Positions 33,810 through 42,341 of a stretch of 64,000 bases of DNA are shown piece by piece (the stretch's first letter is position 1; every line of letters begins with the position of its first letter). The notes beneath the pieces were generated by a model. It did not search any database, had not been told where the DNA came from, and worked only from the letters and a program-made list of their open reading frames with translations. The position numbers were made by a program, and so were the translations under genes. The stretch comes from Sphingomonas sp. (GTDB taxonomy: Bacteria; Pseudomonadota; Alphaproteobacteria; Sphingomonadales; Sphingomonadaceae): positions 620,001 to 684,000 of the forward strand of contig JAFKLY010000002.1 of the NCBI GenBank assembly GCA_017304655.1. The letters run 5' to 3'.

Positions 33810-35302
33810 CAGAAGCGCGGCAGGTCCGGGAAAGGCAGCTTGCCGTTGTGGACATGCATGAAGCCGAGTTCCGCGCAGCGGTGCAGCGTCGGGAAGACCT
33901 TGCCGGGATTGAGCAGCAGGTCGGCGTCGAAGGCGCATTTGACGCCCTGCTGGTGCGCCAGGTCCGTCTCGCTGAACATGACGGGCATGAGATCGCGCTT
34001 CTCGATGCCGACGCCATGCTCGCCGGTCAGCACGCCGCCCACCTCCACGCACAGGCGCAGGATATCGGCGCCGAAGGCTTCGGCGGCATCGAGCTGACCG
34101 GGCTGGTTCGCGTCGTAGAGGATGAGCGGGTGGAGATTGCCGTCGCCAGCGTGGAACACATTGACGACGCCGAGGCCATAGCTGCGCGACAACTCGGCCA
34201 TGCGGGTCAGCACCTCCGGCAGGCGACGGCGCGGGATGGTGCCGTCCATGCAGAGATAGTCAGGTGCCAGCCGGCTGACGGCGGGGAAGGCGGCCTTGCG
34301 CCCGGCCCAGAACGTCAGCCGCTCGGCTTCGCTGGTCGAGAGACGCAGGCTGCTGGCGCCGTTCGCGCGGGCGATGGCGGCAATTTCGTCCAGCAGATGG
34401 TCGCACTCGACGCCGGGGCCGTCGACCTCGACGATCAGCAGCGCCTCGACATCGAGCGGATAGCCGGCATGGACGAACGCCTCTGCGGCGTGAATGGCCG
34501 GGCGGTCCATCATTTCCATGCCCGCCGGGATGATGCCGCCGGCAATCACGTCCGCCACGGTCTGTCCCGCCGCCTCGACACTGGGGAAGCCGATGAGCGC
34601 GGCGCGCGCCGTCTCGGGCCGGGGGAGGATGCGCACAGTCACTTCCGTCACGATGCCGAGCAGCCCTTCCGATCCGACGACGACGCCCAGCAGATCGAGC
34701 CCCGCCGGCTCCAGCGTGCGCCCGCCCAGCCGCAGCACTTCGCCGGTCATCAGCACGATCTCGACGCCGAGCACATTGTTGGTGGTGAGGCCATATTTGA
34801 GGCAATGCACGCCGCCGGCATTCTCCGCGACATTGCCGCCGATCGAGCAGGCGATCTGGCTGGAGGGATCGGGCGCGTAATAAAATCCGCGTTCCTCGAC
34901 CGCGCGGCTGATCGCCAGATTGGCGACGCCCGGCTGCACGACAGCGAGCCGCTCGGCATAGTCGATAGCGAGGATGCGGTTGAACTTGCCCATCGACACG
35001 ACGACGGCATCGGCAAGCGGGAAGGAACCGCCGGAAAGCGACGTGCCCGCGCCGCGCGGGACGACGCGCACGCCCTGCGCCTGGCACCAGGCCAGCACGC
35101 GGGAGACCTGGCCGACCGTCTCCGGCAGCACGACGGCAAGCGGCGGCTGGCGATAGGCCGTGAGGGCGTCACTCTCATAGGCACGCAGGGCTACAGGATC
35201 GGAGACGGTGCCTTCGCCCGGCACGATCGCGCGTAGCGCCGCCACGATCTCCGCCCGGCGGGCGAGGACCGCTGCATCCGGCTCCGGCATGGCGATCGCC
35301 AC
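33809..35302 (-). CDS. glcD: Glycolate oxidase subunit GlcD (FAD-linked)
   Basis: About 497 residues, FAD-linked oxidase of the D-lactate/glycolate dehydrogenase type. FAD-binding domain: VVPRGAGTSLSGGSFP, CSIGGNVAENAGGVHCLKYGLTTNNVLG, VGSEGLLGIVTEVTV. C-terminal cap: VNVFHAGDGNLHPLI and TGEHGVGIEKRDLM. It takes glycolate (possibly D-lactate) and hands electrons to GlcF. Start: GTG 35302 has a well-placed GAGGAG; ATG 35290 and ATG 35344 are in-frame alternatives. First gene of the glcDEF-GNAT operon. Confidence 0.92.
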   Translation of the reverse strand: MAIAMPEPDAAVLARRAEIVAALRAIVPGEGTVSDPVALRAYESDALTAYRQPPLAVVLPETVGQVSRVLAWCQAQGVRVVPRGAGTSLSGGSFPLADAVVVSMGKFNRILAIDYAERLAVVQPGVANLAISRAVEERGFYYAPDPSSQIACSIGGNVAENAGGVHCLKYGLTTNNVLGVEIVLMTGEVLRLGGRTLEPAGLDLLGVVVGSEGLLGIVTEVTVRILPRPETARAALIGFPSVEAAGQTVADVIAGGIIPAGMEMMDRPAIHAAEAFVHAGYPLDVEALLIVEVDGPGVECDHLLDEIAAIARANGASSLRLSTSEAERLTFWAGRKAAFPAVSRLAPDYLCMDGTIPRRRLPEVLTRMAELSRSYGLGVVNVFHAGDGNLHPLILYDANQPGQLDAAEAFGADILRLCVEVGGVLTGEHGVGIEKRDLMPVMFSETDLAHQQGVKCAFDADLLLNPGKVFPTLHRCAELGFMHVHNGKLPFPDLPRF

Positions 35303-35401
35303 GTCTCGTGTCTCCTCAAGTGCAACGCATGGCAGCGACGGCATACCAGCTTTCGTCGCCGTGGCGAGACGCTTTGGGTGCACGTCGTGTCAGGGCGGAT
35401 A

Positions 35402-37069
35402 TCAGGCGTCGATGTTCCGCCGGAAGGTCTCTGGCAGGAACAGCAGGCCGAGGACCACCGTCGCGACGGCGACCACCACCGGATACCAGAGGCCGTAGTA
35501 GATATCCCCCGTGGCCGCGACCATGGCGAAGGCGGTGGTCGGCAGGAAGCCGCCGAACCAGCCATTGCCGATATGATAGGGCAGCGACATGGAGGTGTAG
35601 CGGATGCGGCTGGGGAACAGCTCGACCAGCATTGCCGCGATCGGCCCGTAAACCATCGTCACCAGGAAGACGAGGTAGAAGAGGATCGCGATCAGCTTGA
35701 CCTTGTCGATCTGCGCCAGATCGGCCTTCGCCGGGTAGCCCGCATCGGTCAGGGCCGTCTTGAGCGAGTCCTGATAGGCGGTGATCGCATCGGCGCGGTC
35801 CTTGCCGGTGAGCGTGGTCGGATCGGGCGCGGCAAGCGTGGTGGCGCCGATAGAGATGGCGGCGATCGTGCCCGCTGGCGCCTCGACATTGCGGTAGTTG
35901 ATGCCGTTCTTGGCAAGATAGGCCTTGGCGATGTCGCAGCTCGTCGCGTCGAACTTGTTCTTACCGACCGGATCAAACTGGAACGAGCATTCAGCGGGGT
36001 TGGCTCGTACCGTTACGGGGGCTTGCGCCTCGGCAATGGCCAGCGCCGGGTTGGCGGCGTTGGACAGCGCGTGGAAGGTCGGGAAATAGGTCGCCGCCGC
36101 CAGCGCGCAGCCGCCCAGGATGATGTATTTCCGCCCGATCCTGTCCGAGAGCCAGCCGAAGAAGACGAAGAAGGGCGTGGCCAGCGCCAGCGCGACGGCC
36201 ACGTAGATGTTCGCCGTGGCGCCATCCACCTTCAGGATCTTCTCGAGATAGAAGAGCGCATAGAACTGGCCGGTGTACCAGACCACCGCCTGACCGGCGA
36301 CGGCGCCGAACAGGGCGATGAGCACCCAGCGCAGGTTCTTCCACTGGCCGAACGCCTCTGTGAGCGGCGCCTTGGAGGTCTTGCCCTCGTCCTTCATCTT
36401 CTGGAAGACCGGGCTCTCGTTCAGTTGCAGGCGGATCCACATGGAGACGCCGAGCAGCAGGATCGAGACCAGGAACGGCAGGCGCCAGCCCCAGCTGCCG
36501 AAGCTCTCTTCACCCATGCCGGTGCGGAAGCCGATGACGACGAGCAGCGCGGCGAACAGGCCGAAGGTGGCCGTGATCTGGATGAAGCTGGTGTAGAGGC
36601 CGCGCTTGTTGTTGGGGGCGTGCTCCGCGACATAGGTCGCCGCGCCGCCATATTCGCCGCCCAGCGCCAGCCCTTGCAGGATGCGCAGCAGCACCAGGAT
36701 GATCGGGGCGGCGACGCCGATGGTCTCATAGCCCGGCAGCAGGCCGACCGCGAAAGTGGAGAGACCCATGATGCCCATGGTGACGAGGAAGGTGTTCTTG
36801 CGCCCGACGATGTCGCCGATCCGCCCGAAGACCAGCGCGCCGAACGGGCGGACCGCAAAGCCCGCCGCAAACGCGCCGAGTGCAAGGATGAAGCCCGTCG
36901 TCTCGTTGACGCCGGCGAAGAACACCTTCGATATGAAGGTGGCCATCAGGCCGTAGAGGTAGAAGTCATACCACTCGAAGACCGTGCCCAGCGATGAGGC
37001 GGTGATCACCAGCTTTTCGCTCTGTGTCGCCTCATGATGCTTGGGCAGGGTGTCATCAGCACCGGCCAT
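35402..37069 (-). CDS. MFS transporter, metabolite:H+ symporter type
   Basis: A 555-residue MHS-family carrier. TM1 region TASSLGTVFEWYDFYLYG with the EWYDF motif; loop 2-3 RIGDIVGRKNTF; TM4 LRILQGLALGGEYGGA; loop 8-9 WLSDRIGRKYIIL. This fits ProP/ShiA/KgtP-like proton symporters. It is about 110 residues longer than E. coli ProP-type relatives because of a hydrophilic insertion after TM9 (about 350-455) with two Cys (PAECSF, ATSCDI). It lies upstream of glcD on the same strand (about 100 bp), so glycolate or another 2-hydroxyacid is a plausible substrate. GGGAGAGTG precedes ATG 37069. Confidence 0.88.
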   Translation of the reverse strand: MAGADDTLPKHHEATQSEKLVITASSLGTVFEWYDFYLYGLMATFISKVFFAGVNETTGFILALGAFAAGFAVRPFGALVFGRIGDIVGRKNTFLVTMGIMGLSTFAVGLLPGYETIGVAAPIILVLLRILQGLALGGEYGGAATYVAEHAPNNKRGLYTSFIQITATFGLFAALLVVIGFRTGMGEESFGSWGWRLPFLVSILLLGVSMWIRLQLNESPVFQKMKDEGKTSKAPLTEAFGQWKNLRWVLIALFGAVAGQAVVWYTGQFYALFYLEKILKVDGATANIYVAVALALATPFFVFFGWLSDRIGRKYIILGGCALAAATYFPTFHALSNAANPALAIAEAQAPVTVRANPAECSFQFDPVGKNKFDATSCDIAKAYLAKNGINYRNVEAPAGTIAAISIGATTLAAPDPTTLTGKDRADAITAYQDSLKTALTDAGYPAKADLAQIDKVKLIAILFYLVFLVTMVYGPIAAMLVELFPSRIRYTSMSLPYHIGNGWFGGFLPTTAFAMVAATGDIYYGLWYPVVVAVATVVLGLLFLPETFRRNIDA

Positions 37070-37109
37070 TTCACTCTCCCGTCCGCGTTCTTATCGACTG
37101 TCGTGTTCG

Positions 37110-37265
37110 TTAAATGTGCTTTGATCCGGCCTGCCGGTCGTCATCTCTTGTGGAGCAGGAGGCGGGCAGGCGGCGCTGCGCGGGGTGGCGAGGCAGCTCG
37201 ACGACGCGCGCGGAGATGGCGAACAGCACCGTCAGCGCGAAGAGCAGCGCTATGGACAAGCTCAT
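37110..37265 (-). CDS. Small single-TM protein
   Basis: A 51-residue frame: N-terminal membrane helix (MSLSIALLFALTVLFAIS) followed by a basic/polar tail (ARVVELPRHPAQRRLPASCS). AGGGGGACGG precedes ATG 37265 at good spacing. It ends 40 bases upstream of the MHS transporter start, on the same strand, so it may be a leader or accessory small protein. No family recognised; could be fortuitous. Confidence 0.45.
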   Translation of the reverse strand: MSLSIALLFALTVLFAISARVVELPRHPAQRRLPASCSTRDDDRQAGSKHI

Positions 37266-37510
37266 GCGGTAGTCCGTCCCCCTCTTGAAGAGGGGAGCCT
37301 AACAGGTCGCGGGCAGGGTGCAAGGGGCGTGGCGGGGCCGATTGGACTCCAGGCTGCGCGCTCGGCCGTCAGTCAGCTGGCAGTCAGCAAATATGCGTTA
37401 GGAAAGGGCTACCCGTCGGCACTGCATGGGCGCATGATTGGCTTGCAACGGGCGCGAGCCGTCGTTGGCTATCTGGCCGTGCACTGCGGTGAAGAAGCAA
37501 GGAGTTTGCC

Positions 37511-37906
37511 ATGAAGACCATCGCTTTTGCCCTCAGCGCGCTCCTCGTCACCAGTGCCGCGCAGGCGGCGACCAAGCCACCGCTCAGCCCCCAGGAACAA
37601 CTTGCCAAGGCGATCGAGGGCCGGGTTGCCGGCAAGCCGGTCAATTGCATCGATTTCCGCTCGATCCGCTCCTCGCGGATCATCGACAAGACGGCCATCC
37701 TCTACGACACCGGCACGACGCTCTACGTCAATACGCCCGTCTCTGGCGCGGAGTGGCTGGATCGCGACGACATCATGGTGACCAGCACCAGCCTTTCGCA
37801 GCTCTGCAATGTCGACATTGTTCGCCTGGTCGATCAGGGGACGCGGATGCAGAGCGGCAGCGTCGGGCTGGGCAAGTTCGTGCCTTACACCAAACCCAAA
37901 CGTTGA
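37511..37906 (+). CDS. Small exported hypothetical protein
   Basis: A 131-residue protein with a signal peptide (cleaved after AAQA) and a compact mature domain: VNCIDFRSIRSSRIIDKTAILYDTGTTLYVNTP, then LCNVDIVRLVDQG and GLGKFVPYTKPKR. Two Cys (positions 46 and 99) could form a disulfide. Similar proteins are common in sphingomonads but uncharacterised, as far as I know. AAGGAGTTTGCC precedes ATG 37511. Confidence 0.85.
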   Translation: MKTIAFALSALLVTSAAQAATKPPLSPQEQLAKAIEGRVAGKPVNCIDFRSIRSSRIIDKTAILYDTGTTLYVNTPVSGAEWLDRDDIMVTSTSLSQLCNVDIVRLVDQGTRMQSGSVGLGKFVPYTKPKR

Positions 37907-37924
37907 CCGCCGCCACAAACGAAA

Positions 37925-37951
37925 GACCGCCGCCCTTGTTGGGCGACGGTC
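37925..37951 (+). terminator. Hairpin terminator after exported hypothetical
   Basis: GACCGCCGCCC (37925-37935) pairs with GGGCGACGGTC (37941-37951), one mismatch, loop TTGTT. It begins 18 bases after the stop codon at 37906 and is followed by CTGTGTG. It may also act on nrdA transcription from the other side. Confidence 0.6.
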
Positions 37952-38030
37952 CTGTGTGATGGGTCGTTTCTGTGCAGCATTTACGGACAGGCGAGAGTGC
38001 CGCGCCGGGATGTGCCGATGATCCGGGGGA

Positions 38031-39983
38031 TCATTGGCAGGCGAGGCACTCGTCGTAGTCGGTGGACTCGGTGCTCAGCTCGATCTTCTTGTGCTCGGGC
38101 GTGTTGTCCGCCTCCACGCCGCCTGCGAAGCCGGCGCGCTGGATGGACTTGGAGCGCAGATAATAGAGCGACTTCACGCCCAGCTCCCAGGCGCGATAGT
38201 GGAGCATGAGCAGATCCCATTTCTCCGCGTCGGCCGGGATGAAGAGGTTAAGCGACTGCGCCTGATCGATGAACGGGGCGCGGTCGGCGGCCAGTTCGAG
38301 CAACCAGCGCTGGTCGATCTCGAAGCTGGTCTTGAACGTGTCCTTCTCATCCTGTGACAGGAAGTCGAGATGCTGGACGCTGCCGCCCTTCTCCAGGATC
38401 GAATTCCACACGTTCGTCGAGTCCTTGGACTTCGCCGCGAGGATCTTTTCCAGATAGGGGTTCTTGACGATGAAGCTGCCGGAGAGCGTCTTGTGCGTGT
38501 AGATGTTCGCCGGGATCGGCTCGATGCAGGCGGAGGTGCCGCCGCAGATGATGCTGATCGAGGCAGTCGGCGCGATCGCCATCTTGCAGGAGAAGCGCTC
38601 CATCACGCCCTGGTCGGCGGCGTCCGGGCAGGGGCCGCGCTCATGGGCGAGCAACATCGAGGCCTCGTTCGCCTTGGCCGAGATGTGCTTGAAGATGCGC
38701 AGGTTCCAGCTCTTCGCCATCGCGCTTTCGAACGGGATGCCGCGTGCCTGCAGCATGCTGTGGAAGCCCATGATGCCGAGGCCCACCGAGCGCTCGCGCT
38801 CGGCGCTGTACTTGGCGCGGGCCATCTCGTCCGGCGCGCGGTCGATATAGTCCTGCAGCACATTGTCGAGGAAGCGCATGACGTCCTCGATGAAGGTCTT
38901 GTCGCCGTTCCACTCGTCCCACGTCTCGACATTGAGCGAGGAGAGGCAGCACACGGCGGTGCGATCATTGCCAAGATGGTCGCGGCCGGTCGGCAGAGTG
39001 ATCTCGGAACACAGGTTCGAGGTCGAGACCTTGAGGCCCAGGTCGCGATGATGCTTGGGCATCATGCGGTTCACCGTGTCGCTGAACACGATGTAGGGCT
39101 CGCCCGTCGCCAGGCGGGTCTCGACCAGCTTCTGGAAGAGGGCGCGCGCATCGACCTTGCCGCGCACGCTGCCGTCCTTGGGGCTCTTCAGCTCGAACTC
39201 GGCGCCGTCCCGCACGGCCCGCATGAAATCGTCGGTGATGAGCACGCCATGGTGCAGGTTCAGCGCCTTGCGGTTGAAGTCGCCCGAGGCCTTGCGGATC
39301 TCGAGGAACTCCTCGATCTCCGGATGGGAGACGTCGAGATAGCAGGCGGCCGAGCCGCGCCGCAGCGAGCCCTGGCTGATCGCGAGGGTGAGCGAATCCA
39401 TGACGCGCACGAACGGGATGATGCCGCTGGTCTTGCCATTCAGGCCGACCGGCTCGCCAATGCCGCGCACGCTGCCCCAATAAGTGCCGATGCCGCCGCC
39501 ACGGGCAGCGAGCCAGACATTCTCGTTCCAGGTGTTGACGATACCTTCCAGGCTGTCGTCGACGCTGTTGAGATAGCAGGAGATGGGCAGGCCCCGGCCA
39601 GTGCCGCCATTGGAGAGCACAGGCGTCGCCGGCATGAACCACAGGCGCGAGATGTAATCATACAGCCGCTGGGCGTGGGGCTGGTCGTCCGCATAAGCGG
39701 CGGCGACGCGAGCGAACAGATCCTGATAGGATTCGCCGGGCAGCAGATAGCGGTCGCGCAGCGTCTCCTTGCCGAACTCGGTGAGCAGATCGTCGCGCGT
39801 GGAATCGGTCGTGACGTCGAAGCGACGCACGTCGACGCTGTTCGAGGCGCTCTGCTTGCGCTTCGGCGCGGCCTGACCATCCGCGGCCTTGATTTCCGAG
39901 GTTTCTGCGCGCTCCATCACGGCCTCCCCGGCCAGCGCCACATCCGATGCTGATCCTTCCGCGTGCAAATCCCGAAACTCCAT
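38031..39983 (-). CDS. nrdA: Ribonucleoside-diphosphate reductase alpha subunit (class I)
   Basis: A 650-residue catalytic subunit. Active-site elements: CYLNSVDDSLEGIV, SAACYLDV, NLCSEITLPTGRD (radical Cys and Glu), AVCCLSSLNVETW, and the C-terminal shuttle CLACQ. Specificity region: GGIGTYWGSVRG. The typical N-terminal ATP-cone (about 90-100 residues) is absent; the segment before RFDVTTDSTRDDLL is short and disordered, so allosteric activity control by ATP/dATP may be lost or different. Start: ATG 39983 (after a G-rich stretch) or ATG 40007. Not adjacent to nrdB. Confidence 0.95.
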   Translation of the reverse strand: MEFRDLHAEGSASDVALAGEAVMERAETSEIKAADGQAAPKRKQSASNSVDVRRFDVTTDSTRDDLLTEFGKETLRDRYLLPGESYQDLFARVAAAYADDQPHAQRLYDYISRLWFMPATPVLSNGGTGRGLPISCYLNSVDDSLEGIVNTWNENVWLAARGGGIGTYWGSVRGIGEPVGLNGKTSGIIPFVRVMDSLTLAISQGSLRRGSAACYLDVSHPEIEEFLEIRKASGDFNRKALNLHHGVLITDDFMRAVRDGAEFELKSPKDGSVRGKVDARALFQKLVETRLATGEPYIVFSDTVNRMMPKHHRDLGLKVSTSNLCSEITLPTGRDHLGNDRTAVCCLSSLNVETWDEWNGDKTFIEDVMRFLDNVLQDYIDRAPDEMARAKYSAERERSVGLGIMGFHSMLQARGIPFESAMAKSWNLRIFKHISAKANEASMLLAHERGPCPDAADQGVMERFSCKMAIAPTASISIICGGTSACIEPIPANIYTHKTLSGSFIVKNPYLEKILAAKSKDSTNVWNSILEKGGSVQHLDFLSQDEKDTFKTSFEIDQRWLLELAADRAPFIDQAQSLNLFIPADAEKWDLLMLHYRAWELGVKSLYYLRSKSIQRAGFAGGVEADNTPEHKKIELSTESTDYDECLACQ

Positions 39984-40115
39984 GTCCAAGACCCCCAATG
40001 TTCTCATTCCGTTCGGTCCAGTCAAGACCCTGCAGCCATGACGGCCTGTGTGGATTCCCGTGCCTTTTCAGAGGCGACAAAATCCCCCGCTCCGACCTGA
40101 GGTCGAAACTCCCTG

Positions 40116-40131
40116 ACACAATTTGTTGCGT
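40116..40131. promoter_or_regulatory. NrdR-box-like site upstream of nrdA
   Basis: ACACAATTTGTTGCGT agrees at about 13 of 16 positions with the NrdR consensus acaCwAtATaTwGtgt and is an imperfect palindrome. It lies 109-133 bp upstream of the two possible nrdA starts. The second copy usual for NrdR control was not found at the expected spacing. Confidence 0.45.
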
Positions 40132-40314
40132 TGGCCCCCGTTCCGAACCACCAGCGATAGTGCCACAGTGGTGCCGTGATGCAAGGCGTAATGTCTTCGC
40201 TAACGATTCAACTCGTCGATGAAAAGACTCGGTTCATGGCGCTGGCGGCATGCTGCAATGCAGCGACGCACGCTCGCAGGCGGCCTTGCGCGAATGCAAG
40301 CGGGCAAATCATGT

Positions 40315-40337
40315 GAAAAATATTTTTCTGTGGATAG
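40315..40337. promoter_or_regulatory. AT palindrome with adjacent DnaA-box-like sequence
   Basis: GAAAAATATTTTTC (40315-40328) is a perfect 14-bp palindrome. Directly next to it, TGTGGATAG (40329-40337) is the complement of CTATCCACA, one mismatch from the DnaA box TTATCCACA. A similar near-DnaA-box lies upstream of nrdB. Possible cell-cycle control of nrdA, or part of the promoter of the divergent gene. Pattern-based inference. Confidence 0.35.
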
Positions 40338-40486
40338 GGGTGGGGACAAAGCCAATGCCGAACCGGCCGTCGGCCCAGTGCCGCGCATCCGCTGGTCAAT
40401 GGAGCGGGCAGGGCCTATACTTTGTCGGCAAAGCGAATTCTTCGGCCCGTCATCTGGGCCTGGGTCTAAGGTGAGGGCGTCATTTC

Positions 40487-41071
40487 ATGTCTCAAAGCGT
40501 CATCCTGATCGTCGCGGCTGTGCTGCTGGTGCTCATGATCGTCTGGATCGTGCGCTCGCGCGGCAACACGGCTGGCAAGCATATCGATACGAGCGTCACG
40601 GCCATCGGCGCCGCGACCGAAGCGGTCGAGGATATTGTGGAAGCCGTCGTCCATAAGGCGGAGGAGGCGCTCAAGGTTGAGACCAAGGCCGCAGGCGGTG
40701 AGGTGGGCGATGCCGATGCACTGGCGCGCACCAGTGCCGCGATCATGGCCAGCGGCGGCGTGGCCACCGGCGCGGCCACATTGACAGAGATCGGCGTGCC
40801 GGCAGCGGTGGGCGAGCCGGACAATCTGCGTCAACTCAAGGGTGTAGGGCCTAAACTTGCGACACTGTTGACGCAGCTCGGCATTACCCGCTTCGATCAG
40901 GTCGCGGCTTGGGGCGAGGCGGAGATCGCAGCTGTCGACGCGCATCTCGGCACCTTCAAGGGCCGCATCACGCGCGACAACTGGATTGAGCAGGCGACCT
41001 TTCTGGCGAAGGGCGACATTGCCGGCTTCGAGGCGAAGTTCGGCAAGCTCGACAGTCCGGGCAATAATTGA
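40487..41071 (+). CDS. Membrane-anchored helix-hairpin-helix protein
   Basis: A 194-residue protein. N-terminal TM helix (about 4-23, VILIVAAVLLVLMIVWIV), then an Ala/Glu-rich helical linker (about 30-110). The C-terminal domain (about 112-185) has DNLRQLKGVGPKLATLLTQLGITRFDQVAAWGEAEIAAVDAHLGTFKGRITRDNWIEQA, the helix-hairpin-helix module (LKGVGPKLA) annotated in many genomes as a predicted flap-endonuclease-1-like nuclease domain. The HhH part probably binds DNA or RNA; I see no nuclease residues. Divergent from nrdA. Confidence 0.75.
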   Translation: MSQSVILIVAAVLLVLMIVWIVRSRGNTAGKHIDTSVTAIGAATEAVEDIVEAVVHKAEEALKVETKAAGGEVGDADALARTSAAIMASGGVATGAATLTEIGVPAAVGEPDNLRQLKGVGPKLATLLTQLGITRFDQVAAWGEAEIAAVDAHLGTFKGRITRDNWIEQATFLAKGDIAGFEAKFGKLDSPGNN

Positions 41072-41095
41072 CCGGCACCGGACACTGATCGCCTG

Positions 41096-42319
41096 ATGAC
41101 CGACTCAACGCTGCCCGAGGCGCGCGAGGCGCCTCGCGAGTCCCTGCCGCTCGGGCAGATCGTCCTGCTCGCGGCGCTGACCGCGACCTTGCCGGCCTCC
41201 ATTGACGGCCTGTCCCCGGCGCTGCCGGCCATGGCCGCCGCGCTCGCCACGGACGCGACGCACATGCCGGCGGCGATGAGCGCCTTCGTCATCAGTTTCG
41301 CCGTTGCCCAGCTCGCCGGCGGCATGCTGGCCGACTCGCTTGGGCGCCGACCGGTGGTGTTGGGGGGCCTGGTCATCTTCACGCTGGCGGGTCTGCTCTG
41401 TGCGCTGGCGACCAGCTTCCCCATGCTGCTGCTCGCCCGCGCGCTGCAGGGTCTGGGCGCCGCCGCCGCCGTGTTGCTCGCCCGCACGATTGTGCGCGAT
41501 CAGTTGCCACGGGAAGCGGCGGCGCGGGCGCTGGCGCTCATTGGCCTGTTCTTCGCGCTCACGCCCATCCTGGCGCCGCTGGTCAGTGGCGCGCTGGTGG
41601 CGCTCGCCGGCTGGCGTGCGCCGCTGCTGGCCATGGCGGCGCTGGGCCTGATCGTCGGCATCGCGAGCCTTTATCGCCTGCCGGAAACGCTGGTGCCTCA
41701 TCAGCGGCAGCCGTTCGATATCAGCAGCCTCAGCCGATCGCTCGGCCGGCTGACCCGCTCGAAGGCACTAATGGCCTACATCGTCGGCAATGCCTTTGCT
41801 TACAGCGGGATATTGCTCTTTTCTGCTGCTGCGCCGCAAGTCATCATCGGCCATCTCGGCGTGCCGGCGGCCAGCTATGCGCTGCTGCTCTCGCTCTCCA
41901 CGCTCGGGTTCATGGGGGGCAATGCGGCCTCCTTCCGGTTGATCCGCTCGTTCGGCGTCGAGCGCACGATGCAGGTCGGCGTGACGGTCCAGCTGCTCGG
42001 CCCGCTCTGCATGATCGCGACGACGCAGCTTTGGCCGGATGCCTGGGCGGCACTCATCCTGCCGCAAATGATCTACACCTTCGGCTGGGGTATCGCGCAG
42101 CCGCAGGCGCAGGCTGGCGCGCTCTCCACGCATCCGGAGAGCATCGGGCAGGCGTCTGCGCTGCTCGGCTTCGGTCAACTCGCCATTGCCGGCATCATCG
42201 TGGCGGTCTTCTCGCGGGTCACGACGGGAGCCCCGATGGCACTCGCGCTCGGCATGGCCTTTTGCAGCACGACGGCGCTGGTCTGTGTCTGGGCACTGAT
42301 CGGCCGCAGCCGAGCCTGA
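41096..42319 (+). CDS. Bcr/CflA-family MFS drug exporter
   Basis: A 407-residue 12-TM carrier. Motif LADSLGRRPVVLGGLVIF in loop 2-3, the DHA1 motif RALQGLGAAAAVLLARTIVRDQ in TM4, and APLVSGALVALAGWRAP in TM5 with the motif-C glycine/proline pattern. It resembles Bcr/CflA multidrug exporters (drug:H+ antiport). Starts 24 bp after the HhH gene, probably the same transcript. Ends at a perfect 18-bp palindrome shared with the convergent chemoreceptor gene. Confidence 0.87.
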   Translation: MTDSTLPEAREAPRESLPLGQIVLLAALTATLPASIDGLSPALPAMAAALATDATHMPAAMSAFVISFAVAQLAGGMLADSLGRRPVVLGGLVIFTLAGLLCALATSFPMLLLARALQGLGAAAAVLLARTIVRDQLPREAAARALALIGLFFALTPILAPLVSGALVALAGWRAPLLAMAALGLIVGIASLYRLPETLVPHQRQPFDISSLSRSLGRLTRSKALMAYIVGNAFAYSGILLFSAAAPQVIIGHLGVPAASYALLLSLSTLGFMGGNAASFRLIRSFGVERTMQVGVTVQLLGPLCMIATTQLWPDAWAALILPQMIYTFGWGIAQPQAQAGALSTHPESIGQASALLGFGQLAIAGIIVAVFSRVTTGAPMALALGMAFCSTTALVCVWALIGRSRA

Positions 42320-42323
42320 TGGC

Positions 42324-42341
42324 CTGAGCGCCGGCGCTCAG
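42324..42341. terminator. Perfect 18-bp palindrome between convergent genes
   Basis: CTGAGCGCCGGCGCTCAG is fully self-complementary and starts five bases after the Bcr/CflA stop codon. Its right arm contains the stop codon of the chemoreceptor on the other strand (42338-42340). It could form a compact hairpin at both transcript ends, though no T-run is present; a protein binding site is the alternative. Confidence 0.45.

Larger units (their letters stand above)
40008..40486. other. Long non-coding region between nrdA and the HhH gene
   Basis: About 480 bp with no supported gene; several short frames on both strands lack ribosome binding sites. It holds the divergent promoters of nrdA and the helix-hairpin-helix gene. 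It also contains an NrdR-box-like site (40116-40131), a 14-bp AT palindrome (40315-40328) and a DnaA-box-like sequence (40329-40337). Parts around 40200-40330 are less GC-rich than the window average. Confidence 0.6.

Noticed and set aside
38370..39953. 527-codon plus-strand frame opposite nrdA
   Set aside because: Antisense to a conserved catalytic subunit; composition is not protein-like.
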